DNA of 64,000 nucleotides, from assembly GCA_010093685.1 (NCBI GenBank), contig MU006217.1, forward strand, positions 2,091,644 through 2,155,643, in the 5' to 3' direction. Source of the DNA: Ophiobolus disseminans (Eukaryota; Ascomycota; Dothideomycetes; Pleosporales; Phaeosphaeriaceae). How positions within the stretch are numbered: the stretch's first letter is position 1; every line of letters begins with the position of its first letter. The notes beneath the pieces are model-generated. The model was not told the DNA's origin. It searched no databases and saw only the letters and a list, made by a program, of their open reading frames with translations. Position numbers and translations under genes: made by a program. Shown here piece after piece: positions 25,101-35,166 of this stretch.

Positions 25101-25780
25101 ACTTCCTACAACAGAGGGCCCGGGTACTGGATCAGCGGTTGGCGGGGGTGGAGGGGCTGTCGCATCAATAGTTTTGACATCACTGTCGCTGGGAGGCGGA
25201 GGTCCTTCGACCACCTTAGCCAACGACCCAGCATCGCCTGTGTCGCTTGGACCTGGCGGCTCATCCTTGACATCAAACACTATAACCTCACTGTCTGGAT
25301 TTAAATTCCCTTCGTTGGAGACCACGACTACTTCTGGCTCAGGATAATTTTCTGATGAGACTTCCTCGGACGGAGCCTCAACACTAACCTCGGTCGGCGG
25401 TGGTGGAGGAGCTGGTGATTCGATCTCAGCTGCATCTGGTGGCGGAGGTGGAGGTGGAGGCGGTGGTGGGGCTTCTGCTGGTGGTGGTTCTGGAGTTTCT
25501 GGTGGTGCAACAGAGTCAATTGGAGCACCACCTAGATCTGTTCAGCATCGATCGAATCTATCGCGTGATATGCGCATCTCTACGTACCGGCGTCATCATC
25601 GGCATCGTCAATCACCTGCTCAATGTCTGGATGAAAAAATACTGGTGCAGGCGGTGCAACTATCCGCCGGTAGAGAGGCTTTTGTGGTGCGCTTGATGTG
25701 TAGTAGTTCTTCCCGGTGTTGGTTGCGCCATTGTAGGGGTTCGCCCATGGCGAAATCGAGACTTCGGCGAACTGGCGCAT
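16200..25780 (-). CDS. Giant acidic, proline-rich, low-complexity protein (about 2,971 aa)
   Basis: Function unknown. Five minus-strand exons join in phase: 25780-25588, 25537-22139, 22074-21082, 20605-20349 and 20273-16200. The start MRQFAEVSISPWANPYNGATN was chosen as the first ATG in the open frame after a stop. After a short conserved-looking N-terminus come a poly-Pro region (runs of 9-12 Pro), a Lys-rich patch, then some 1,500 residues rich in Glu, Ala, Pro, Val and Ser. A TATEEP-type tandem repeat is near 18.5 kb. The C-terminal 450 residues hold a long charged Arg/Glu coiled coil, Ser/Arg-rich stretches and the final GGLKSLFGGLKKRIG. Odd: the third intron is 476 bp, so two separate genes split there cannot be excluded, with exon 5 starting at ATG 20270. 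It is probably cytoskeletal or scaffold-like by composition only. Confidence 0.75.
18441..18545. repeat. 15-bp coding minisatellite, seven copies
   Basis: Seven head-to-tail units of ggtggcaggctcttc inside the giant gene, encoding Ala-Thr-Glu-Glu-Pro on the minus strand. The second unit begins with a instead of g and the last unit has a two-base change. Near identity suggests recent expansion, and in-frame 15-bp steps would keep the gene open. Confidence 0.9.
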
Positions 25781-27231
25781 GGTTGGACGAAGAATTGCAA
25801 TCGAGTTCTTCGAGATCCAAAAGTTCGAAATGTTGTGCTACGTGCTATATTTGACGTCGTCGTCGCTCCATGGTCGATAAAACAAACGGCAGGTACGCAA
25901 TGGCGACATAAACGTGGGGTGAGGGGATTGAATGTGGAGAGACGAATGGGAAGTAAGCCGATCGAGAGAATGACAACACAACCGTGGAGAGGCGTGTTGC
26001 GTGGCTCAATGGGACGACACAGAGACGGAGGTTGAGAATTGACGAAACAGAAGCCGCAGACAGCGTCACGAGACAGGAATCGAGAAATCGAAGAATCGCA
26101 AGACGAAGCCTCACGCAAATTGTTAGAAAGGTCCGGTAAGCCTCACGTTGGCAGACCCGTGTGCTCCCGCAGGCCGCTGCTGGAAAGCTAGGCTTGGCCT
26201 GTACCTATGATTTGTCCACGTAGGAGCACATCGTTCGCCCAAAGTGAGTGAATTTGAAGCCCGACAGGTGGGTTCTCGCCGCGATAGAGTTGTGTTCATT
26301 GGTTCGAAGGATGTTTAGCTGCGTCGTGCAGCATTCGTCGCACTCCCAACTCCAACGGCGCTGGGTTCCGCACTCCGCGCGCGTGGGCGCTGTGGAAAGC
26401 GGAGCGCGCCTCTCCCAGACCCGTTCGAGAAGCCTAGACGATGCGTGTGCGATGCAGGGGCATGCATTGAGATGCAGAATTGAGGTGTTGATTGAGCCAA
26501 AGTGACGTGGCAACGTCAACCCTCAGCGGAAGATTGCGCTACAGCCAAAGTGGTAAAGCCGAAGAAGATGTTAAGGCGAGCCGATCCGATAATCGACTGT
26601 TCCGCACATTCGTCGTGAAACGTGGAATCATGAGAGATGGACCCGCATGACACGCCTTCAAGACCATTGTACAACGATGCAGTGCAATTGCGGTCAAGAA
26701 GTCCAGCACCGCGGCATTGAAGCGTCGGCGCTCCAGATCGCACAGCGCGCACCCTTCCACACCTTCTTTGCATCATCCAATCTATTCTAGGTGGCCACAT
26801 TGGTGACGTGCATCCAGTCATCAAAGCGTGGGGAAATGCAGCGGCTATCGAGGGTTGCCGTAAAGACGAACAAAAAAGATGAATCTCGGTTGGGCGAATG
26901 CCAGGGCGGTACGTGTTCGCATCTGACTGCGTCTGGACCCAATCGACGGAGACGAGGAGATGACTTGTCGATGTGATGGGCTCAACGATTTGTCGGCTTA
27001 TGTAGGTTGGACTGAGTGTGGTAAGTTGTGGTGACCGTGACGACTTTGGCAGATCTCCCGAATGAGAGGCGAGGGTCACGTGTATGGTCATGTGAACTTG
27101 CACTTTGCACATGGGCCTAGGCAGTAGGTATGTATCTAGGTGTTGTTGATTTGTTGACTTTTATGGAGGCTATATTGAAAGCCGACTGTATTTGCGACGC
27201 TACACGGAGCCGCGATACAATCATCTGGCTT
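25781..27231. other. Long upstream region of the giant gene
   Basis: About 1.45 kb. The open frames seen on both strands have biased, non-protein-like composition. The first 200 bases may contain an untranslated leader exon of the giant gene. Confidence 0.4.
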
Positions 27232-27603
27232 TCAACCCTTCACTGCCTGTGACCATGGCTCTATCAACTCATCAACATACTCAATAGCCTTCTCAGCACG
27301 CTCATCAGACATCCCGAGTACTTCTTGAGCCACATCCTTCCCTACATACATATTACCGGTCTCTGCCTCTTCCAACCCCTCATGATCCATGTCAAAGTCG
27401 CCCAGTTCTCCTACAACTTCTATATCCTTTAAAGCTCTCTTAAACAAAATATCGCCCCTCACAGCTCTTTCACAAATCTCGCACCAACAGCAGATCGAAT
27501 AGGCTTTCTTGGTGCGGTGGCGTCGTCCAGGCGGCGTAAGACAGAGCCGTACATTGGGTGAATTGACCATCGTTTCAAGGTGGTCCCATGGGTACAAGTT
27601 CAT
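27232..27603 (-). CDS. Second half of a CxxC protein, or separate small gene
   Basis: Frame of 123 residues starting MNLYPWDHLETM, containing CCWCEIC and an acidic helical C-terminus. It lies in exactly the same frame as the CxxC protein directly upstream, separated only by a TAG and four sense codons, so it is probably the C-terminal part of one gene. The CxxC pattern matches that of the upstream half. No splice pair fits; a GT-AG pair around the stop would leave a 27-bp intron, too short. Function unknown. Confidence 0.5.
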   Translation of the reverse strand: MNLYPWDHLETMVNSPNVRLCLTPPGRRHRTKKAYSICCWCEICERAVRGDILFKRALKDIEVVGELGDFDMDHEGLEEAETGNMYVGKDVAQEVLGMSDERAEKAIEYVDELIEPWSQAVKG

Positions 27604-27615
27604 GGTGGGATAATC

Positions 27616-28092
27616 CTACGGGGGCCCGCTTAATGTGGGTACATTTCGAAGGGGCTTTGCAGATAAAAGACAAAAGGCGGGAATGCTATCCTCAAGCGGT
27701 GTGTCCTCATTCTTGTCTGATGCGCTTTTGGTATCGATATTCTTAATTTCGTTCATAGCTTCACTTAGTGCTTTTGGGTTTGCTATGTGCTGGTGGCATA
27801 GTTTGCATAGAGTTGATGATACGATGGTGGGAACGTCTCGTAAAGTGTGCATGTTGAATGGCTTTTTCACATGGGTTATGAGTGGAGCGCAGATCTTGCA
27901 TTTCGTTTCCCTCAAAGCCTCGGAGTACTTGCATGCCCAGCAGGGGGTAGGGGGAAGAGATTCCATTGTTTTCAGCTTGAGGGATGATGTTGGTTGGTTG
28001 GGTGGAGAGAAAGAGTTGCAGATAGTGCATCGGGCTTGTTCGGAGTCGGTATCGTGAGCGCAAGCATGGCAGAGAAAGGGTATGGATAGCAT
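27616..28092 (-). CDS. Cysteine-rich CxxC-repeat protein
   Basis: Starts at the ATG at 28092 (MLSIPFLCHACAHD) and runs 158 residues to TAG at 27616-27618. It has repeated Cys pairs: CHAC, CTIC, CWAC, CKIC and CKLC, with spacing that suggests two or three small zinc-binding knuckles. An upstream start is possible, as the frame stays open for 38 more codons. No known family recognised. If the TAG were sense, the protein would continue through CCWCEIC for a total of about 286 residues. Confidence 0.5.
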   Translation of the reverse strand: MLSIPFLCHACAHDTDSEQARCTICNSFSPPNQPTSSLKLKTMESLPPTPCWACKYSEALRETKCKICAPLITHVKKPFNMHTLRDVPTIVSSTLCKLCHQHIANPKALSEAMNEIKNIDTKSASDKNEDTPLEDSIPAFCLLSAKPLRNVPTLSGPP

Positions 28093-28688
28093 CTTGATCG
28101 AGGTTGGTTTTCGTGAGCAGTAGAATTGTGGAGGTGAGGCGCAGACTGGTGTTCGATACGAGAGAATTTGTATGAAGGTTTCCTTAGCCGGGGCGTGGTA
28201 GCGCAAACTTTGGTACCCTCAACCAGCAAACAGTGGATGATGCATGATGTCCACCAAATCGTCACATTTTCCAAGTCGCCTTGAGTAACAAATTCCGCGA
28301 CCCAAGACTACCATATGGCACATGTATCTGCGATACATCAATACATCGCCCATGCCCACCTCCTCGTGGCACTGGCTCACACACAAGAACAAAAACGTCA
28401 CTGCAGCATCGTCCCTCAACGCATATATATACAAAAATGCCAACCTAGTCCTGCAGTAGTCACAACGTGATGTGATGATACTGCAGAATGATGTTAGCCA
28501 CGTCGTGGCATCGCTCCTTCCTTCAACGCGAACTTCACGCGTCGCTTCTCTGAAATGGCAGGAGCACTCCACAACACCTTCTATTCGGCTGACCTTCATC
28601 ACTCCTACACTCCACGTTCACACTCCATGAAATACGTTATCCTCGCCGCCAACACGCGCCACCAACTTTATCCTCCCCCGACACCGTC
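28093..28688. other. Divergent promoter region
   Basis: Lies between two divergently transcribed genes. A TATATATA stretch at about 28,424 could serve either. No gene seen. Confidence 0.4.
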
Positions 28689-29621
28689 ATGTCTGCTATC
28701 ATGCCCACCCAAGACAACAACCAACTCACCAAACCCAGTACGTCACTTACCATATCCCACCAAAGATCCTCAAATCTCATACTTCACCTCTTCGAACATA
28801 CGCTGACATCGCACAGCGGACTGGGCATCCTTCATGGTTACCGCAGCCCTCAAATACGCATCTGACCAGAACACACCAATGACGTACACCTCAGCCGATG
28901 AAGCGCGTCTTGAAATACTCAATACGTTGAATTGGTACGAAGCACACGACGAGTACGAGTGGCCCGACTTCGCGCGCCTCGGTTTCGACTTCAGCCAGGC
29001 GATGCGATTCCGGCGTGCGCTGGTAAACGATGTATTTGTTGCGCTAAAGGTATGAACTTTAGGGTGTGAATACTTGTGAGACATACACTGACTACACACC
29101 TTGATGCTCACAGAAGGCGGGCAATGTAAAGCTCAGTGACGTAGGAATGCTGGGTACGCCGGACAGTAGTGTGACTCGGAGCAAGAGGGCTGGTGCCAGT
29201 GAGCCCTTCGAGTCCCCTGGACGATAGCGGCAATACTAACGATGAGACAGGTGGTCGTCGCATGGCCGAGCGCAAGCGACACTGTAAGCGTGAAGAGGGA
29301 TCCGACACTGATGCCGCATCCGACACATCCGACAAGCCCTTTTGGTACGACCAAGAATTCCTCGCTGAAGTTATGAATGACCTCATCAACCGCTCCGGCG
29401 CGGATGTCGTGAGCTACCTCAAAGGCGAAAAGACTCCGGACGCACTAGCTGACATCGTTCATGACGGTCTTGTCGAGGTGTGGGAGAGTCCCGTGGCGGG
29501 ATACATCTTGACACCAGACGAACTGTCGAGAAAACACGATGCTTGGGTGCGTGCGAACAGGTCGCCGGGCGTTGAGGCGAGCGCTGGACGTGGTGAGAAG
29601 CACGGATCGGAACGCCCCTGA
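28689..29621 (+). CDS. Orphan 245-aa protein, four exons
   Basis: Exons 28689-28737, 28817-29049, 29114-29198 and 29251-29621 join in phase across introns of 79, 64 and 52 bp, each with good donor and acceptor. Residues about 20-95 form a helical segment (SADEARLEILNTLNWYEAHDEYEWP...). The middle is a basic, Ser/Asp-rich linker (KRKRHCKREEGSDTD-like). The C-terminal 90 residues are again helical. No signal peptide or membrane segment. I do not recognise the family. The splice quality argues for a real gene. Confidence 0.7.
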
Positions 29622-29935
29622 GTTGTCGACGATGTCAGCTTGCTGCTTCGAATCTACACGATCAAGCAATGGACAGAAGGTCCATCGATGAGCGAAAAGT
29701 GGAATGCAAAGGATGGAGGGCGACGTGAAGCATCTTAACAAATATCTACCCACGGGTCAATGTTGGGACAAGGGTGGAGAGAAGCTTTTAGCTACCTCAA
29801 GAGCGTCAACGACGCGTTCATGTACTTACGCATCTACAACATTTCATCCGATGTATCGTTACATGACTTCATCATATCGTTCCTCGTTCTTCATATACTC
29901 ACAGGGTATGCTCTTGTGCTCATAGAGCATCATCA
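29622..29935. other. Convergent 3' flanks
   Basis: Short gap between two convergent genes. Nothing else seen. Confidence 0.5.
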
Positions 29936-31141
29936 TCACAGGAGCACCCAATCCACCCCAACAGTCCACCCCTCCCCACCAACATCAACATCCCACACCG
30001 GCTGCTTAATCCCCAGCACACCCCCAACTCTCACCTTGACACCCCCGACACCCCTCGCACCACCCTGCCCCGCCAACAAAACCCTCACCCCGCCTTCCTC
30101 ACCAGCAACACTCGAAGCTCTCGACGCATTATACATCCCACCTTCCACCTCTCCTTTCACAAACACAAAATGCCCAGCAAAACACTCGACTTCCGCCTCC
30201 ACACCACAAATCCCTGCACTCACACTCGATACGCGCAGACGCATCTTCACCCCATCCTCCCTCTCGCGGCCCCAGAGCACGCCGCCGATGCTCCGTTCCT
30301 GCGCTGCGTGGCCCGTGTTGGCTGCCTCGATGATCCAGGACTGCATTGTAGCTGCCAGGCCCTGTTCGACATATTTGTGGGATTTGCGCGAGGGGGAGAA
30401 GATTTCGGGGAGGGGCTTAGAGGGTTTTTGGGGGGAGGTGGGTTGGGGTGGGAGGATGAATGTTGGGCGGTGGAGGGTTATTGTTGGGGGTGAAGTTGTG
30501 GTGGGGATGCTGGTGGTTGTGCTGAAGGGTGCGGGTGTGCGCGGTGGAGGGGCGAGGAAGCGGTGGGTTGTGGAGTTGTGTGGTATGGTGGGCGTTGTGG
30601 GCGATGACGGCTGGTGTGAGGGCGGTGAGGTTGGTGGCGAGATGCGGCGGCGCTTGTTGAGTTGTTCTGTGACGAAGAGGATTTCGTCGTTTTCGTCGTT
30701 CTCCTCCTCTTGTTGGGCTTCGACAAATGGGCGAGTGTGCTCTACCGACGGAAGTACACCGAAGCCAATGTCGTCGTCTGGTGGCGCGACTGGACTCGAC
30801 TGCGATCCTTCGTCTATGATTTCCACGCGCTCGAACTTCCTCGGTGGCTTTGGCCGTGGTGTCAGCTGGACGTGTGTGCGCGGGATCGCCTGTGCTTCAT
30901 CAAAACTCCGTCCATGCTCTTCCGCGCTTTGTGTTCGGCGATGTGGCGCGACAACGAAGCGCTTTGCAGGCGTCAGCTTCTTGAACTGCAGCTCGGCCTT
31001 TTCGCGTGCAGGAATGGCGGCTTTGGGCGTCTGCAGCGTAAGCGCATTGCGCAGGCCAGATTGGGGCTTCGGCTTCGGCTTCTGTGTAGACGGTGGATTG
31101 GGCGCTAGGAAGCGGCGCGGTGATGGGGTATGCGCCGGCAT
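29936..31141 (-). CDS. Orphan 401-aa protein, disordered N-terminus, beta-rich C-terminus
   Basis: Single-exon minus-strand frame. Residues 1-250 are rich in Pro, Thr and Ser with basic patches (NKRRRISPP resembles a nuclear localisation signal). Residues about 255-401 look folded: a helix (KYVEQGLAATMQSWIIEAA) followed by alternating hydrophobic strands and the ending VWDVDVGGEGWTVGVDWVLL. Inference: a nuclear protein with an OB-like or other small beta-barrel domain. The opposite strand is also open for 564 codons, but that frame is low complexity with no motif. Family not recognised. Confidence 0.65.
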   Translation of the reverse strand: MPAHTPSPRRFLAPNPPSTQKPKPKPQSGLRNALTLQTPKAAIPAREKAELQFKKLTPAKRFVVAPHRRTQSAEEHGRSFDEAQAIPRTHVQLTPRPKPPRKFERVEIIDEGSQSSPVAPPDDDIGFGVLPSVEHTRPFVEAQQEEENDENDEILFVTEQLNKRRRISPPTSPPSHQPSSPTTPTIPHNSTTHRFLAPPPRTPAPFSTTTSIPTTTSPPTITLHRPTFILPPQPTSPQKPSKPLPEIFSPSRKSHKYVEQGLAATMQSWIIEAANTGHAAQERSIGGVLWGREREDGVKMRLRVSSVSAGICGVEAEVECFAGHFVFVKGEVEGGMYNASRASSVAGEEGGVRVLLAGQGGARGVGGVKVRVGGVLGIKQPVWDVDVGGEGWTVGVDWVLL

Positions 31142-31575
31142 ATTTGTTTCGACATCTGGGCTTGTTGGGAAGATGAGAGTAAGTTGCTATAAGTGCGTGG
31201 TGTTGAGTGTTGGTGTTGTGGCGATGGTGGGACGTAAGATGCATAGAAAGCGCGACTGCGGGGGCACGCGATGTCACGTGACGAGAGTCGAACGACCTCG
31301 GAGCGTTCAGCCGTGGAGGCGTCAACACTTCCAACTACCAAAAAGCGAACAAACACATGACACTGAATACGCTAAATATTTGGACACTGATTATTCTGGA
31401 TTTTTGAACACCCCATTCCTATGTATCAACTTGAGGATGTTCGATTACCCATAATGCCCTCAATGAGCTGGAGACCGCCGGTCGTTTGTACATCCATCGA
31501 AAAACCATTATATCAACCTTGAACCCCCTTCCGCATCTTGCAACTTCTTTGCATGCCCCTGGACCACCCACGAAC
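31142..31575. other. Intergenic
   Basis: Promoter side of the 401-aa gene and 3' flank of the oxidase. AT-rich in the middle. No gene seen. Confidence 0.45.
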
Positions 31576-32892
31576 TTACAACCGCGCTCGAGCGGGAGAC
31601 ATGTGCACCTCATCTTCTACCATCTGCAGTACCTCCTCCTGCGCGTCCCCAACCTCCAGCCCCATCGCCCTCGGCGCCACATCCCTTGACGCCTCCTCCA
31701 CCAACGCCAACACATCCCCCGCACACCCAAACGCCAACGACCAGCCCGACCCGCCATGCCCATAGCTATGCACAATCCGACTGACCCCTTGAGAATGCGC
31801 CCTTAATTCCCTCTCTACGCGCACATTGTGCTTGCGAAAAGGCCTCAAGCCCTGCGCAAGCTGGTACTCTTCATCCAACCTCGCATACCTCAAGTCCGGC
31901 AAAAACGCCTCGCACCGCACACGCATGCGCTTAATAATCGGCGAGTCAAGCGTCAAATCCAGCGTTCCCTCGTGCGCTTGTGTGATACCGCCGATGAGCA
32001 AAACGTCGTCGTTGCGCGGCACGATGAAGACGATTTCGCGCGCGTCGTGCACTGCATCCGCCGTAACCGTCAACGCGTGGTGCAGCTTGGGGAACGTGGA
32101 TCCATCGTTTATGACACGAATCAGGGCGCCGCGGATGGGGTAGCACGATTCGTCGTTTGCGAGTTCGGCGCTGGCGAGACCCGAGCTGTTGAGTATGGCG
32201 TCGGCTGAGAACTCGGATCGTAGGGTGCGTTCTTGAGTAAAAAGATCACCCTTGATGGTTCGTGTGATTAAGTGTGCGCCTTTGGATGCGACGAGGTCGA
32301 TCAGAAACGCCATGCACACGTCCGTGTCGATGATGGGCGCGAGATACTCATATGCGTCGACGGCGCCGTATGCGGGATTGACGCGTTGCTGTTTGATGAT
32401 GGATGCGTCGTGACGGAAGCCACGTATGCCGCTGGATATCATTTCTAGCATCTTGGAATGCTGGGCGGAATCCTCATGAATAGGGACCGGGAAGAAGAAG
32501 TCAGCCTCCTTCATCTGGATGCCGGTCCGTTTGGCGGTGGAGTCGGAAGACGCGATGGCATCCCAGATGTTGTACGTCGTCATGCACCATTTCTTTGAAT
32601 GCTGCAGCGAGATAGCGTCGGTGTGCTGACCGCAGACGGCGGGAGGATATTCCCATAGCGCGCCTGCGATTTGGGATGTTAGGCGTTGCGCTTTGCCGTA
32701 GGTTGCCCATTCTTTGGCGAGGATGGTGACGCGGTAGCCGTGGTCTAGGAGTGTCCATGCATTGACGAGGCCGGTGACGCCGCCGCCTATGATGAGGATG
32801 TGGGGAGATGAAGAGGTCGGAGTGTGTAGAGGAGTTGCGGACGGAGTGAGGTCTCTCCAGAAGACCAATTCCCCTTTGTAAGGAGTCGCCAT
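31576..32892 (-). CDS. FAD-dependent D-amino-acid oxidase, probably peroxisomal
   Basis: Oxidises D-amino acids to 2-oxo acids with release of ammonia and hydrogen peroxide. Single exon, 438 residues. The N-terminal dinucleotide-binding loop is IIGGGVTGL (about 35-42), the DAAO-type segment QRLTSQIAGALWEYP follows, and the C-terminal signature is HSYGHGGSGWSLAFGCA, which holds the FAD-contacting Gly-rich turn. The protein ends SPARARL; ARL fits the (S/A/C)(K/R/H)(L/M) peroxisomal PTS1 consensus, the usual location of this enzyme. Somewhat longer than the 340-370 residues typical of the family, because of N- and C-terminal extensions. D-aspartate oxidase is an alternative. Confidence 0.88.
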   Translation of the reverse strand: MATPYKGELVFWRDLTPSATPLHTPTSSSPHILIIGGGVTGLVNAWTLLDHGYRVTILAKEWATYGKAQRLTSQIAGALWEYPPAVCGQHTDAISLQHSKKWCMTTYNIWDAIASSDSTAKRTGIQMKEADFFFPVPIHEDSAQHSKMLEMISSGIRGFRHDASIIKQQRVNPAYGAVDAYEYLAPIIDTDVCMAFLIDLVASKGAHLITRTIKGDLFTQERTLRSEFSADAILNSSGLASAELANDESCYPIRGALIRVINDGSTFPKLHHALTVTADAVHDAREIVFIVPRNDDVLLIGGITQAHEGTLDLTLDSPIIKRMRVRCEAFLPDLRYARLDEEYQLAQGLRPFRKHNVRVERELRAHSQGVSRIVHSYGHGGSGWSLAFGCAGDVLALVEEASRDVAPRAMGLEVGDAQEEVLQMVEDEVHMSPARARL

Positions 32893-33709
32893 GGCAGTCG
32901 GCCTTTGCTAGGGAATGGGTCGAGAAAAGAGGGTGTCTGAAGATTTGGTGATGCTCGGAGCTGAAGTTACAGAAGGGACAGACTTAGTAGGTAGCGAGGT
33001 TAATGATTGCAAGAGACGTCTCCGCGATCTTGAAGGCTTTATATCATAATACTACTTGTATACTTTACAAACAACAAAACGTGACCGTGACCGTGACCGT
33101 GACATATTGAAGCAACAAGGCGTGCTCAACAATTTCCGTTGGCGTTGAGTGGGTAAGGCATGCGAGATCGGAGTTTCATCAGTCGTTGAAGGATGGATCG
33201 CCACGTCATGCGTGTTTATACGACAGATTGTTTGTCTGTACACGTCGTGCTCCGATATAATAACTTATATGTGGGGAAAATGTCCAATCGATGACATTCA
33301 CCACTCGTAGCTTAGCCTTGGGGGGCTGCCGGGTCTGCGAGCCGGTTCTGAAGGCGTCATTACAAGTCGAGCTCGCCGTTGTCGCTCTCCGTGAGTTTTC
33401 TGTACTCTTGATCTGAGATTCAAGAACATGGCATTATGTGCGTCGGCAGGATTGCGTCCCGGTCGCGGCAAAGGTACTGCTATGCTCCCATAGAGCATGG
33501 AAGAGATGGAACGGAATCGTGTCTGAGGTCTCATCCACAAATAGCGAATTGAGACGTCTTCCAACAGTCGAAATATGAACGATCGCTGCTTCTCGCAATG
33601 CGACGATTCTCTGGCTTACATATCAATATGTGCATGCAAATTACAACGTATACGTAGCGGTCGGTAACTCACCATCCATCCAACCCACCGAGTACGTCAT
33701 CCTGTCCCT
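32893..33709. other. Intergenic with short tandem repeat
   Basis: Promoter side of the oxidase gene. Contains a GTGACC hexamer array. The frame at 33298-33564 on the minus strand has no motif and was not accepted. Confidence 0.4.
33081..33103. repeat. GTGACC hexanucleotide array, 3.8 copies
   Basis: Perfect direct repeat of GTGACC about 190 bp upstream of the oxidase ATG. The unit contains half of a TGAC bZIP site, so it may act in the promoter, or it may be a neutral microsatellite. Confidence 0.7.
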
Positions 33710-34673
33710 CTAAGCAGTTTCAGCGTAGTAAATCCGCCCAAAAGTCCCCTTCAACTTCATCCCAAAATACCCCTCCCAATCAAGCGTATCACAATACCAC
33801 AAATCAAACTCACAGTCAGTAACTTGTTTCCAGACACCGCGCTCGTACAGATCCTTATCAACAGGATACTCGGGCGTGAGTTGTACATCCACACAGATTA
33901 TGTTTGCTTTTGCGATGATCGTAAGCTGGATATCTTTGATCGCGTGACGAATGTACGACTCCCATCGCGGTTCTGGGCTCACGCTACCCGCAAGAATTGG
34001 CTCGTGTGCGAAGCGGAAGAGCTGGGTGAGTTCGTCTCCTGGGATGTCCGAGAGGTCGGCTGCGCAGGTTTGGACGCGCACGCGGAGTCTGCAGTTGGCG
34101 TGGGGTGTGCGGTTCAGGTCGTAGCAGAATCTTATGAGTGGGAGGATGCTGAAATCGTTTGTGGCTGGCATATCGAGCTGTTGCTGGTGTATGTCAAGCA
34201 CAACGTTGTCTACTACGGTGTCCATTTTCTCATCAGAGCGCCGGAGGAAGGTGGATATGTATGCTGCAACATGGACGGGGTACAAGTGGTGTACCGTCTG
34301 CGCTCGATAGATGGGACGGAACTCCGCTCGTAGTTGACGACATGTCTGCATCAGTCCTTGGTATTGCGGCCTCTGTGTACTCGAGGAAGACTGTCCGGGA
34401 AGTATGCTCTCATCTCTTTTCATGGGCGGTATTATAAAGAGGGGTTTCGCTTCTTGGGCGAAGTGGTAAATACGATTCCGCAATTCTGTTTATGCGCCTT
34501 AACACCCAGTGCTAGGGGTGTCTCGCCATGATCATCCGCTGGCACATACCTCCTGAAAGGCGCAGCAATGGAGCTGCCGACGAGTTTGATGTCTTATTTG
34601 CCGACACATCGGATGTAATCGTGACGCCGATACTGGTGCTCATGTTGACTATTTTATCAGTAGAGGCAGGCAT
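33710..34673 (-). CDS. ELRNRIY-family protein, copy D (intact)
   Basis: Exon 1 is 34673-34550 and exon 2 is 34485-33710, joined by an intron at 34486-34549 that splits the Glu codon of ELRNRIYHFA. The product is 299 residues with no lesion, the only intact member of the family here. Core motifs are LMQTCRQLRAEFRPIYRAQT and a C-terminal half of alternating strands and helices (RWESYIRHAIKDIQLTI). Known: dothideomycete genomes hold many such proteins, related to 2EXR/F-box-like domains with unknown partners. An internal Met 10 codons downstream is an alternative start. No signal peptide. Confidence 0.8.
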
Positions 34674-35166
34674 GACGAGGTGCCTTAGCTCACTCGTTGC
34701 TTGCGTCTGCGTGACCTTCTTGTGATGACAACGATCAATGTTATGGCATGTGATGAATGAATTTGGTGTGCAATGTCGAAACAAGCTGCCGTTAATTAGT
34801 GGTTGACGTTTCAAAGGTTCCAGTGGTTTAACTCCGCTGACCGCTTCTTTCGCGAGCGCCGCGCTACTGTGTAAATGGACTAGCGCAGTAATAACGAAGC
34901 AGCAGCAGAAGTCAAGACAAGGATTGTGAAAATTGTATCATAATCCCCATAATCATGCTACTATCTAAGCGCGTACACAAAGCGCAAAAAGAACATCTAT
35001 GCAAACTATGCATGGAACTCAGACATGTCTGGATCCCGCCGTGGCGGATCAACAGTACATCGAGCAGATAAGAAACCCAAACCGCCCAATTACCGAAACT
35101 ATCGTACATCCATCGAGCCAACCAAAGAAGATGAACAGTGTAAAGGGTATGCTGTAAAGAAGTGAA
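34674..35166. other. Intergenic
   Basis: Upstream region of copy D and 3' flank of the C2 gene. No gene seen. Confidence 0.5.

Noticed and set aside
26516..27112. 198-codon minus-strand frame
   Set aside because: No motif and non-protein-like composition. It lies in the upstream region of the giant gene.
27590..27640. A 27-bp GT-AG intron that would remove the TAG at 27616
   Set aside because: Too short for fungal splicing, so I treat the TAG as real and describe two halves.
29760..31454. Plus-strand frame of 564 codons
   Set aside because: It is the low-complexity antisense of the 401-residue minus-strand gene. The minus-strand product has folded-looking segments and an NLS-like patch; the plus frame has no motif.
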